The notes beneath the pieces are model-generated. The model had not been told where the DNA came from. It saw only the letters and a list, made by a program, of their open reading frames with translations, and did not search any database. Below are positions 6,383 to 13,543 of a DNA stretch of 29,036 nt, one piece after another. A program made the position numbers and the translations under genes. Position 1 is the first letter of the stretch. Every line of letters starts with the position of its first letter. Where the stretch lies: contig CAZFHZ010000038.1 of assembly GCA_964519015.1 (NCBI GenBank), positions 1-29,036 of the forward strand, written 5' to 3'. The stretch comes from CAZFHZ01 sp964519015 (lineage in GTDB: Bacteria > Blakebacterota > Blakebacteria > Blakebacterales > CAYUVJ01).

Positions 6383-8161
6383 ATGAACCGGTACGCGATT
6401 GACCGCTGGGACTTGACGGAACTACTCCCTTCCGAAGGGGGGGGGATCCTGGAGGGCCAGCTGGCCGGACTCGAGGATCGGGTCGCCTCCTTCGAGGCGT
6501 CACGGGAGGAACTCTCCCCCGACCTGGGCCCCGACCGGCTGTGTGCCTTCCTGACCGACTACGAACAGATCGTCGCCCGGATGCACCAGCTCTCGGCCTA
6601 TGCCTCGTTGCGCTTCGCGGCCGATACGCAGTCGGGCACGGTCCTGACGCTGCGCAACCGGCTGCAGCACGTCCTGACGGGTCTGGGCAACCGTATCCTC
6701 TTCTTCACGCACTGGTGGCGGCGGCTCGGCGACGGCGAGGCGGCGGCGCTGCTCCCGGACGCCGACACCCATCCCGACCTGCGGCACTACCTGGAGGACC
6801 TGCGCCGACTGGTTCCCTACACTCTCGAAGAACAGACCGAACAGGTCATCAACACCAAGGACGCCAACGGCATCGAGGCCGTGCTGACTCTCTACGCCAT
6901 GCTCACCAGCCGGCTTGAGTTCACCCTCGAACTCGAGGGTGAACGGCACACCCTCACCCGGGACGGATTGACCCGCTTCGTCCGCTCCCCAGATCCGGAC
7001 CTCCGGGCAGCCGCCTACCGCGAGCTCCTCCGCGTCTACCGCCAGGAGGCCCCGGTCCTGGCCCAGATCTACGTCAACCGGGTGCGGGACTGGCACGAGG
7101 AGAACATCCGGCTGCGGGGTTTCTCAGAACCGATCGCGGTGCGTAATCTCGCCAACGACCTGCCGGGGGATGCGGTCACCACCCTGCTGGAGGTCACCCG
7201 CCGCAACGCCCCCATCTTCCAGCGCTACTTCCGTCTGAAGGCCGGCTGGCTCGGCCGGGAGCGGCTCCACCGTTACGACCTCTACGCCCCCGTGGCGGGA
7301 GCCAAACGGGAAGTGGAATACGCTTCCTCGGTGCGGGAGGTGCTCGAGGTGTTCGGGACCTTCGACCCGCGGCTCGCCGCCCTCGCCGAGCGGGTCTTCA
7401 TCCAACGGCACATCGACAGCGAGGTGCGCCGGAACAAGCAGGGGGGCGCCTTCTGTATGACCGTCCTGCCGGGCCAGACCCCCTGGCTGCTGATGAACTG
7501 GACGGGCGAGGTGCGCGATTTGGCCACCCTGGCCCACGAACTGGGTCACGCGGTCCACAGCATGCTGGCCGAGCACCATTCGGTGCTCACCCAGCACCCG
7601 GTCCTGCCGCTGGCCGAGACCGCCTCGGTCTTCGGCGAGATGCTCGTCACCGACCATCTGTTGGCCGAGGAGAGGGACCCCCTGGTGCGGCGCGAGTTGC
7701 TGGTCGGAGCCCTGGACGACATCTACGCCACGGTGATGCGGCAGGCCTGGTTCACCCTCTTCGAGATCGATGCCCACCGGGCGGTGATGGAAGACCGTTC
7801 CCCGGCCGAACTCGAGGAGCTCTACCTGGACAACCTGCGGGCACAGTTCGGGGAGAGCCTGGAACTGAGCGACGAGTTCCGCTACGAGTGGCTCTCGATC
7901 CCCCACATCTACAACACCCCCTTCTACTGCTACGCCTACAGCTTCGGGCAACTGCTCGTGCTCTCGCTCTACCGGCGATACCGAACACAAGGGGAGAGTT
8001 TCAAGCCGGGCTACCTGCGCCTGCTTGCCCACGGGGGGGCGGCCCGTCCCCGGCGGATCCTCGAGGAGGTCGATATCGAGGTGAGCGATCCCGCTTTCTG
8101 GCAGGGAGGCTTTGATGTCATCGCGGGGATGCTGGACGAGCTGGAAGCCCCGGGCGTCTGA
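6383..8161 (+). CDS. pepF: M3 family oligoendopeptidase (PepF-like)
   Basis: This 592-residue zinc metallopeptidase is of the M3B oligoendopeptidase type, which cleaves short peptides in the cytoplasm. The zinc site is HELGHAVH with His385, Glu386 and His389; the third ligand Glu412 is in AETASVFGEM, at the proper spacing. The C-terminal substrate motif IPHIYNTPFYCYAYSFGQ contains the Tyr and His residues conserved in the family. There is no signal peptide. ATG 6383 follows GGGAGGAG by 4 bases. The reading frame stays open upstream across the opposite-strand dehydrogenase, but that part is antisense shadow. A nine-G run encodes residues 19-21. It ends 3 bases before the converging amidase gene. 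Confidence 0.93.
   Translation: MNRYAIDRWDLTELLPSEGGGILEGQLAGLEDRVASFEASREELSPDLGPDRLCAFLTDYEQIVARMHQLSAYASLRFAADTQSGTVLTLRNRLQHVLTGLGNRILFFTHWWRRLGDGEAAALLPDADTHPDLRHYLEDLRRLVPYTLEEQTEQVINTKDANGIEAVLTLYAMLTSRLEFTLELEGERHTLTRDGLTRFVRSPDPDLRAAAYRELLRVYRQEAPVLAQIYVNRVRDWHEENIRLRGFSEPIAVRNLANDLPGDAVTTLLEVTRRNAPIFQRYFRLKAGWLGRERLHRYDLYAPVAGAKREVEYASSVREVLEVFGTFDPRLAALAERVFIQRHIDSEVRRNKQGGAFCMTVLPGQTPWLLMNWTGEVRDLATLAHELGHAVHSMLAEHHSVLTQHPVLPLAETASVFGEMLVTDHLLAEERDPLVRRELLVGALDDIYATVMRQAWFTLFEIDAHRAVMEDRSPAELEELYLDNLRAQFGESLELSDEFRYEWLSIPHIYNTPFYCYAYSFGQLLVLSLYRRYRTQGESFKPGYLRLLAHGGAARPRRILEEVDIEVSDPAFWQGGFDVIAGMLDELEAPGV
6437..6445 (+). repeat. Nine-base poly-G tract near the start of pepF
   Basis: Nine consecutive G encode Gly19-Gly21 of the peptidase, at nearly the same relative position as the tract in acpS. 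Confidence 0.9.
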
Positions 8162-8164
8162 ACC

Positions 8165-8935
8165 TTACTCCAGCACGTAGCGTGGGTAGCTCGTGCGCGC
8201 TTCGACCGCCGCCGCCAGGTCGATCTCCAGCGTCAGGAAAGGGTCTTCCTGCGAGGTCACCCCGAGCAGGCCGCCATCCGGGTCGATGATCCAGCCGCTT
8301 CCCCCCATACCTCCCCCCGGCCCTTCGCCGTAGCGCCGATTGGAGGAGAGGCAAAAGGCTCCTGCGACCACCGCGGCGGTACGGCCTCCGACCAGCCACT
8401 TGTCGGTGGTGACGGTCGGGGTGGCGCGGGGGACCAGCAGCAGGTGGGCGCCCGCCCGCCCGTAGGCCCGGGCCCGTTCCAGGAACCAAAGGTCGGTGCA
8501 GATCAGGAAGCCGGCCTGCGCCGGCCCCGCCGGGAAGGTACGGAAGGAGCCGTCCCCCCGTTCGTACCAGGAGGCCTCCCAGTACCCGTCTTCATCGGGC
8601 AGGTAGTACTTGTGATGGACCGCCCGGCAGTCCCCCGCGGTATCGTGGACGAATCCTTCGTTGTGCCGGCGTCCCTCCCGGTTGACCGGTCGGGTGCCCA
8701 GCACCACCGCCGGTGCCAGTTCCCCCAGCCGGGGGAGCCAGCGCTCGTGGGCGGTCACGGCGGCCCGCCAGACCGTCGGATCGGCGGGTCGGGTGCGGGC
8801 GAACCAGTCGGCGAAGGGCATCTCGGGGAGCAGGACCAGTTCGCTCCCGCTACCGTGGACGTGGGTGACGAGTTCCGCCCAGTCCTGCTCCAGCGTCTCG
8901 CTCGCCTCGCCCAGTTCACAGACGGTCACGCGCAT
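8165..8935 (-). CDS. Carbon-nitrogen hydrolase (nitrilase superfamily amidase)
   Basis: This 256-residue cytoplasmic protein shows the nitrilase-fold catalytic triad in order: Glu38 in LLPEMPF, Lys109 in HHKYYLP, and the nucleophile Cys146 in FLICTDLWF. Members hydrolyse amides, carbamoyl groups or nitriles, for example omega-amidase, N-carbamoyl amino acid amidase and deaminated-glutathione amidase. The exact substrate cannot be read from sequence. The segment PRATPTVTTDKW after the third motif and the C-terminal IIDPDGGLLG strand are typical. ATG 8935 has a perfect AGGAGG 7 bases upstream. It is divergent from the transporter gene at 9026 across a short region with overlapping -10 boxes, so the two may be regulated together. 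Confidence 0.88.
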   Translation of the reverse strand: MRVTVCELGEASETLEQDWAELVTHVHGSGSELVLLPEMPFADWFARTRPADPTVWRAAVTAHERWLPRLGELAPAVVLGTRPVNREGRRHNEGFVHDTAGDCRAVHHKYYLPDEDGYWEASWYERGDGSFRTFPAGPAQAGFLICTDLWFLERARAYGRAGAHLLLVPRATPTVTTDKWLVGGRTAAVVAGAFCLSSNRRYGEGPGGGMGGSGWIIDPDGGLLGVTSQEDPFLTLEIDLAAAVEARTSYPRYVLE

Positions 8936-8994
8936 GCCGGCCTCCTGGCGGGTTCCCTCAGAGCGCGACCGTCGTGGAGAGCGGCCGCGGGCGG

Positions 8995-9002
8995 AGTATA
9001 AG
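8995..9002. promoter_or_regulatory. Overlapping divergent -10 elements
   Basis: TATAAG on the plus strand (8997-9002, towards the transporter) overlaps TATACT on the minus strand (9000-8995, towards the amidase). Each matches TATAAT at five of six positions. The corresponding -35 hexamers are poor, so activator dependence or chance is possible. Confidence 0.4.
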
Positions 9003-9025
9003 GGAAGCGTACTGTCTCCGGCAGG

Positions 9026-9961
9026 GTGAAGGTGAAGAAGAGCCGTGCCAGGCCGGGGCTGGGGGCATTGATTGGAAAGATGCCCGGATCCCCCCGCCGA
9101 TACACGACCTCCGGCGTCCCCTACATCGTGGGCTCCGCCTTCTTCTTCAGCCTGATGAGCCTGTTCGTGAAGGCTTCGGGCCGGACCCTGCCGGCCCAGG
9201 AGGTCGTGCTCTTCCGCTCCCTGGTGGTGACCGTCCTGAGCTGGGTGTGGCTGCGCCGGCATTCCGTCCCGGAGTGGGGGAACCGCCGGGGACTCCTCCT
9301 GCTCCGGAGCCTGTTCGGGTTCGGGGCCCTGAGCTGCTTCTACTACGCCATCATCCACCTGCCCCTGGCCGACGCCACCGTCCTGCAGTTCACCAATCCC
9401 GTTTTCACCGCCTTCCTGGCCGCCGGGATCCTGGGGGAGAGCATGGGAGTGGGCGCCTTCGTCCTCTCCCTGCTCAGTCTCGGGGGGGTGGTACTGGTGG
9501 CGCGCCCCACCTTCCTCTTCGGGGCCGTGGCCGTCCCGCTCGACCACTACGCGGTCGGCATCGCCCTGCTCGGAGCACTCTGCAGCGCCTCGGCCTATGT
9601 CACCATCCGGGTGCTGCGGGCCACCGAGGACCCGATGGTCATCGTCTTCAACTTCGCTTTCTTCTCGACCGTGGCCGCGCTGCCGACCGCGCTTCCCGGA
9701 TTCCATCTCCCCGACGCCCGCGAGGCCCTGCTCCTGCTGGCCACCGGGGTGACCACGTTCCTCGGCCAGGTCTTCCTCACCCATGGGCTGGTCCGGGAAA
9801 GGGCGGGACGGGCCACCGCCATCGGCTATCTGCAGATCGTCTTCGCCGCCCTCTGGGGACTGCTCATCTTCGCCGAGGTGCCCACCCTGTTGACCATCGC
9901 GGGTGCGGCGCTCATCGTCGTCAGCACCATCCGGCTGGCCGGCGAGCCGGTCGCGCGCTGA
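9026..9961 (+). CDS. EamA-type drug/metabolite (DMT) superfamily transporter
   Basis: This 311-residue integral membrane protein has about ten hydrophobic helices arranged as two EamA halves. The first begins near GVPYIVGSAFFFSLMSLF and the second near YAVGIALLGALCSASAYV. The loop LPLADATVLQFTNPVFTAFLA in the first half is the classic DMT signature. Members export or import small metabolites, often amino acids or their derivatives. The start is uncertain: GTG 9026 is used here, but GTG 9032 or ATG 9080 would remove a basic 18-residue leader without touching the membrane part. It is divergent from the nitrilase-family gene, which may act on the same or a related compound. Confidence 0.85.
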   Translation: MKVKKSRARPGLGALIGKMPGSPRRYTTSGVPYIVGSAFFFSLMSLFVKASGRTLPAQEVVLFRSLVVTVLSWVWLRRHSVPEWGNRRGLLLLRSLFGFGALSCFYYAIIHLPLADATVLQFTNPVFTAFLAAGILGESMGVGAFVLSLLSLGGVVLVARPTFLFGAVAVPLDHYAVGIALLGALCSASAYVTIRVLRATEDPMVIVFNFAFFSTVAALPTALPGFHLPDAREALLLLATGVTTFLGQVFLTHGLVRERAGRATAIGYLQIVFAALWGLLIFAEVPTLLTIAGAALIVVSTIRLAGEPVAR

Positions 9962-9970
9962 CCTTCCCGG

Positions 9971-9984
9971 TCGGCCCGGGCCGA
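9971..9984 (+). terminator. Perfect 14-base palindrome after the transporter gene
   Basis: TCGGCCCGGGCCGA lies 9 bases after the transporter stop codon. It could help end transcription, but it has no T tract and is a common kind of sequence at this GC content. Confidence 0.3.
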
Positions 9985-10055
9985 GACGGGACTGGTCGCA
10001 ACCCTCTTGCGGCATTACCATCGCCAGCGGTCATCCCAATCCCGAGGAGGGAGTC

Positions 10056-11489
10056 GTGTCATCGTCCGTCCACCCGTCCCGTCACCGGATCATCGTGCTG
10101 CTGCTCCCCCTCGCCCTGCCCGCCTTGAGCGCCTGCGGACGTCCGGAACCGGCCGAGCCGCTGGCCGAATACGCACCGGCCGTCCGCCGGATCATCCAGG
10201 CGGTCCGGTCGGAAGGACGGCAGTACAACAAGCTGGTCGCACTCTGTGACGGGATCGGCCCCCGCCTCTCCGGGAGTGAGGGAGAGCGGGCCGCGCGCGC
10301 CTGGGCGGTCGCCGCGATGGTCGCCGACGGGCTGGAGAACGTGCGCCAGGAGCCGGTCATGGTACCGCACTGGGTCCGGGGCGAGGAGGAGGGGTGGCTG
10401 CTCGGCCCGGTGCCGCGCCCGCTCCGCCTGACCGCCCTGGGGGGTAGTGTAGGCACGTCCCCGGAGGGGCTTGAGGCCGAACTGGTCGTGGTGGGCGACT
10501 TCGACGCCTTCGAGCGGCTCCCGGCCGAGCGGGTGCGGGGACGGATGGTCCTCTTCGATTTCCCCATGCGGCGTACTGCGCGGGATATGGGCGGCTATGG
10601 TGAGGCGGTGGCCTACCGCAGCCGCGGCCCGGCTACGGCCGCCCGCAAAGGGGCCGTGGCCTGCCTGATCCGCTCGGTCGGGACCGGGGTGATCACGGCT
10701 CCCCACACCGGATTGACCAGTTACGAGGAGGGCGTCCCGCGCATCCCGGCCGCAGCGCTCAGCATGGCCGATGCGGATGCGCTGGCCCGCCTCGACCGCT
10801 CGGGGGAGCGTCTCCGGATCCGCCTGCGACTGGGTGCGCAGACACTCCCCGAGGTCCCGGGAGCGAACGTGATCGGCGAAGTGGTGGGGCGGGAGAAGCC
10901 CGACGAGGTGGTTGTCATCGGCGGTCATTTCGATTCCTGGGACCTGGGTACGGGTGCCCACGACGACGGGACAGGTTGCGTGGAGGCGATGGAAACGGTC
11001 CGGATCCTGCTCGCCCTCGGCCTGCGCCCGCGGCGCACCATCCGGGTGGTGCTCTTCGCCAGTGAGGAGAACGGGGCGCTGGCCGGCGGCCGGGATTACG
11101 CGGCTGCTCACCGGGCCGAACCCCACGTGGCCGCCATCGAATCGGACAGCGGGGCGGGCCCGCTCATCGGTTTCACCGCCGGCGGCACCACCGAGGAGGG
11201 GTACCAGATTCTGCGCCACGTGATCGGATTGCTCGCCTCGGTGGGAGCGCGTGAGCTGCGCACCGGAGGGGGGGGTGGTTCCGACATCGGCCCGCTGGCC
11301 CAGCAGGGGGTGCCGCTGCTCGGGTTGTGGCCCGACACCGCGGACTACTTCAACTTCCATCATTCGGCTGAGGATGTGGTTTCCAACGTCGACCCGGGCC
11401 GGCTGGCCGACGGCACCGCGGCCATGGCCGTGATGGCCTGGCTCCTGGCCGAGTTGCCCGATCCGCTGCCGCGTGCCGGCGGGAGGTGA
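10056..11489 (+). CDS. M28 zinc carboxypeptidase lipoprotein, CPQ/PGCP-like
   Basis: This 477-residue protein starts at GTG 10056 after GAGGAGGGAG. The N-terminus is a lipoprotein signal ending in the lipobox LSAC|G at about residue 26, so it is probably anchored to a cell membrane facing the periplasm. A PA-like inserted domain (about residues 130-260) precedes the catalytic core. Zinc and catalytic motifs are His291 in GGHFDSWDLG, Asp303 in GAHDDGTG, EE in FASEENG, Asp in ESDSGAG and His in FHHSAED. The order and wording match plasma glutamate carboxypeptidase-like M28 enzymes, which release amino acids from dipeptides or short peptides. An eight-G tract lies at 11268-11275. It directly precedes a second M28 gene, and the pair is surely one transcript. 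Confidence 0.92.
   Translation: MSSSVHPSRHRIIVLLLPLALPALSACGRPEPAEPLAEYAPAVRRIIQAVRSEGRQYNKLVALCDGIGPRLSGSEGERAARAWAVAAMVADGLENVRQEPVMVPHWVRGEEEGWLLGPVPRPLRLTALGGSVGTSPEGLEAELVVVGDFDAFERLPAERVRGRMVLFDFPMRRTARDMGGYGEAVAYRSRGPATAARKGAVACLIRSVGTGVITAPHTGLTSYEEGVPRIPAAALSMADADALARLDRSGERLRIRLRLGAQTLPEVPGANVIGEVVGREKPDEVVVIGGHFDSWDLGTGAHDDGTGCVEAMETVRILLALGLRPRRTIRVVLFASEENGALAGGRDYAAAHRAEPHVAAIESDSGAGPLIGFTAGGTTEEGYQILRHVIGLLASVGARELRTGGGGGSDIGPLAQQGVPLLGLWPDTADYFNFHHSAEDVVSNVDPGRLADGTAAMAVMAWLLAELPDPLPRAGGR
11268..11275 (+). repeat. Eight-base poly-G tract in the CPQ-like gene
   Basis: Eight consecutive G lie in the codons of a Gly-rich turn (RTGGGGGSDIGP) of the peptidase domain, where M28 enzymes normally carry a GGSD motif. 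Confidence 0.85.
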
Positions 11490-11494
11490 ACGCC

Positions 11495-13273
11495 ATGCAG
11501 GGATACCGTTGGAGCCCGGCCGTCGGGCGGAGCACCACCCCGGTTATACTGCTCGCCCTGCTCCTGCCCGTCACCGGGACGGTCGTCACCCCCTCGGCCG
11601 CCCCGCAGCAGCCCCCGGCGCGGGTGGCCCCCGTACTCGAGGCGGCCCGGAGCGTCTTCTCCGGCCAGCGGGCCTTCGAGACCACCGCTTTCGTGGAACA
11701 GTACTGGCGTATCCCCGGCAATACCGGCTTTGACGCCTCGATCGACCGGATCGCGGCCATCCTGGAGGAAGCGGGCTACCGGCTCGAGACGGAGGCGGCC
11801 GGTCACCCGTTCGTTTACCGGATCGAAGAACGGCCCCTGTCCCGTCCCTCCTGGGACCCGATCGACGCCTCGTTGAGCGTGGTGGGGGAGGAGGGGCCGC
11901 TACTGCGCTACGCCTCCAACCGGAACATGCTGGCCGCCAATTCCTGGCCGACCCCCCCCGGCGGGATCGAGGCCTCGCTGGTCTACGTCGGGAGCGGGCG
12001 GGCCGAGGAGTGGGAGGGGAAAGAAGTCGCCGGAGCGGTCGTGTTCGGTGAGACTTTGGTGAGCCGGCTCTACAGCGAGGCGATGCGCCGGGGCGCGCTC
12101 GGGGCGCTCGCCTACCGTCCTCTCCCCGCCTACAACCGTTCCGAGGAGCACCCGGACAGTATCACCTTCACCAGCATCCCCTACGATGAGCAGGGGAAAG
12201 GTTTCGGTCTCAACCTCTCCCGGCGGGCGAGTGAGCATCTGAAGGCCGCTCTGGAGCGCGGACCGGTCCGGGTCCGGGTGATGACCGCCAGCCGTTTCCT
12301 CCCGGAGGCGGTGGAACGGACTCTGGTGGCCGAGGTGCGCGGCTTGAGGCGTCCCGACGAACGGGTAGTGTTGAGTGCCCACGTCCAGGAGCCGGGGGCG
12401 AACGACAACGCCACCGGGGTGGCCGTCCAGGCCGAGATCGCGCGTTCGATCGCCGAGTTGGTCTCCGCCGGACAGCCCCGGCCGGAACGGACCATCACCT
12501 TTCTCTGGGGGGATGAGATCACGTCCACCCGGCGTTTCATGACCGAGGATGTGCAGCGGGCGGCAGGGGTACGCTGGGGGATCAGCCTCGACATGGTGGG
12601 GGAGGACACCGCCAAGACCAGTGGCACCTTCCTGATCGAGAAGCTCCCCGACCCCTCGGCCGTCTGGACCCGTGGGGAGGACCATCACACCGAGTGGGGG
12701 GGACGACCGATGCGTGAGGACGCCCTCTTCCCCCACTACCTGAACGACTTCGTGCTCAACCGCTGCCGTGAGCAGGCCGCCGATACCGGCTGGGTGGTGA
12801 ACAGTAATCCGTACGAAGGGGGGAGCGACCACGTCCCCTTCCTCACGGCCAAGGTCCCGGCGGTGCTCCTCTGGCACTTCACCGACGTCTACTACCACAC
12901 CGACGGCGACCGGATCGATAAGGTCTCCCGGACCACCCTGACCAACACCGGGGTGAGTGCCCTCACCACTGTTCTGCTGCTCGCCTCCGGGGATGAGGAA
13001 CTGGCCCGGCTGGCGGCCCAGGAGACCGAAGCGGCGGCCCGCCGGCGACTGGAAGCGGAGACCGCCCTGGGCCGGCAGGCGGTAGCGGCCGGGGCCGATC
13101 CGGCCGAGCAGGCGCACATCGTGCGGGTCTGGACGCAGTGGTACGCCGATGCCGTGCGCACGGTGCGCGATCTGGAGGTGGACGGTCCCTCGGGTACGGT
13201 CCTGGCCCTGCTCCAGCAGACGGCCGTGGCGATCGAGCGCTACGGGGAGGAGCTGGCCGCCTCGATCCGCTGA
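11495..13273 (+). CDS. Secreted M28-family aminopeptidase-like protein
   Basis: This 592-residue protein has an N-terminal hydrophobic signal (VILLALLLPVTGTVV) leading to a likely exported enzyme. M28 metal motifs appear in order: His296 in LSAHVQEPG, Asp in GANDNATG, Glu in WGDEITST, Asp in SLDMVGED, GGSDHVPF, and a terminal His in YYHTDGD. The position that usually holds the general-base Glu (the first E of EE) is Asp here. The C-terminal 120 residues are helical and rich in Ala, Glu and Arg, with no family I recognise. ATG 11495 is preferred over GTG 11486 because GGGAGG is at the right distance only for the ATG. It begins 5 bases after the stop of the upstream M28 gene, indicating an operon. 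Confidence 0.88.
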   Translation: MQGYRWSPAVGRSTTPVILLALLLPVTGTVVTPSAAPQQPPARVAPVLEAARSVFSGQRAFETTAFVEQYWRIPGNTGFDASIDRIAAILEEAGYRLETEAAGHPFVYRIEERPLSRPSWDPIDASLSVVGEEGPLLRYASNRNMLAANSWPTPPGGIEASLVYVGSGRAEEWEGKEVAGAVVFGETLVSRLYSEAMRRGALGALAYRPLPAYNRSEEHPDSITFTSIPYDEQGKGFGLNLSRRASEHLKAALERGPVRVRVMTASRFLPEAVERTLVAEVRGLRRPDERVVLSAHVQEPGANDNATGVAVQAEIARSIAELVSAGQPRPERTITFLWGDEITSTRRFMTEDVQRAAGVRWGISLDMVGEDTAKTSGTFLIEKLPDPSAVWTRGEDHHTEWGGRPMREDALFPHYLNDFVLNRCREQAADTGWVVNSNPYEGGSDHVPFLTAKVPAVLLWHFTDVYYHTDGDRIDKVSRTTLTNTGVSALTTVLLLASGDEELARLAAQETEAAARRRLEAETALGRQAVAAGADPAEQAHIVRVWTQWYADAVRTVRDLEVDGPSGTVLALLQQTAVAIERYGEELAASIR

Positions 13274-13340
13274 TCGGGCTCAAGCGATCCCAGCCGGTCC
13301 CGCTCTTCGGTTCGAGCTCGACGGTCTATGAATGTACTTC

Positions 13341-13429
13341 AGAACACTCGGTTAGTGCGGATATCATTAGTAGTCACGAACACCCGGACGAAACCCACCT
13401 CATCGTCCTGTTCACCAACCCGGTGTTCT
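13341..13429. promoter_or_regulatory. Three GAACAC motifs upstream of the membrane-protein gene
   Basis: AGAACACTCGGTT occurs at 13341-13353. A partial copy, GAACACCCGG, is at 13378-13387. AGAACACCGGGTT lies on the opposite strand at 13429-13417. They sit in the 270-base gap 13274-13543, which is visibly AT-richer than its surroundings and also holds a TATCAT hexamer at 13362-13367. No RNA gene is apparent there. The motifs look like sites for a DNA-binding regulator, but no regulator gene is adjacent. Confidence 0.4.
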
Positions 13430-13543
13430 GGATAGTTCCATCAGTTGACTGTCGTCTGCAGTGGTGTTGCCCGCGGCCGGAGCATGTGGTGCCACCACGT
13501 CCTTCTCGACGGGATTCTGATGTCCATCTCAAGGAGGGTCTAC

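Noticed and set aside
8936..10021. Upstream extension of the amidase frame
   Set aside because: It is antisense to the transporter gene, has Glu/Gly/Gln-rich low complexity, and the AGGAGG site clearly marks ATG 8935.
11486..11494. GTG start overlapping the previous stop codon for the second M28 gene
   Set aside because: The GGGAGG site touches this GTG and is correctly spaced only for ATG 11495.
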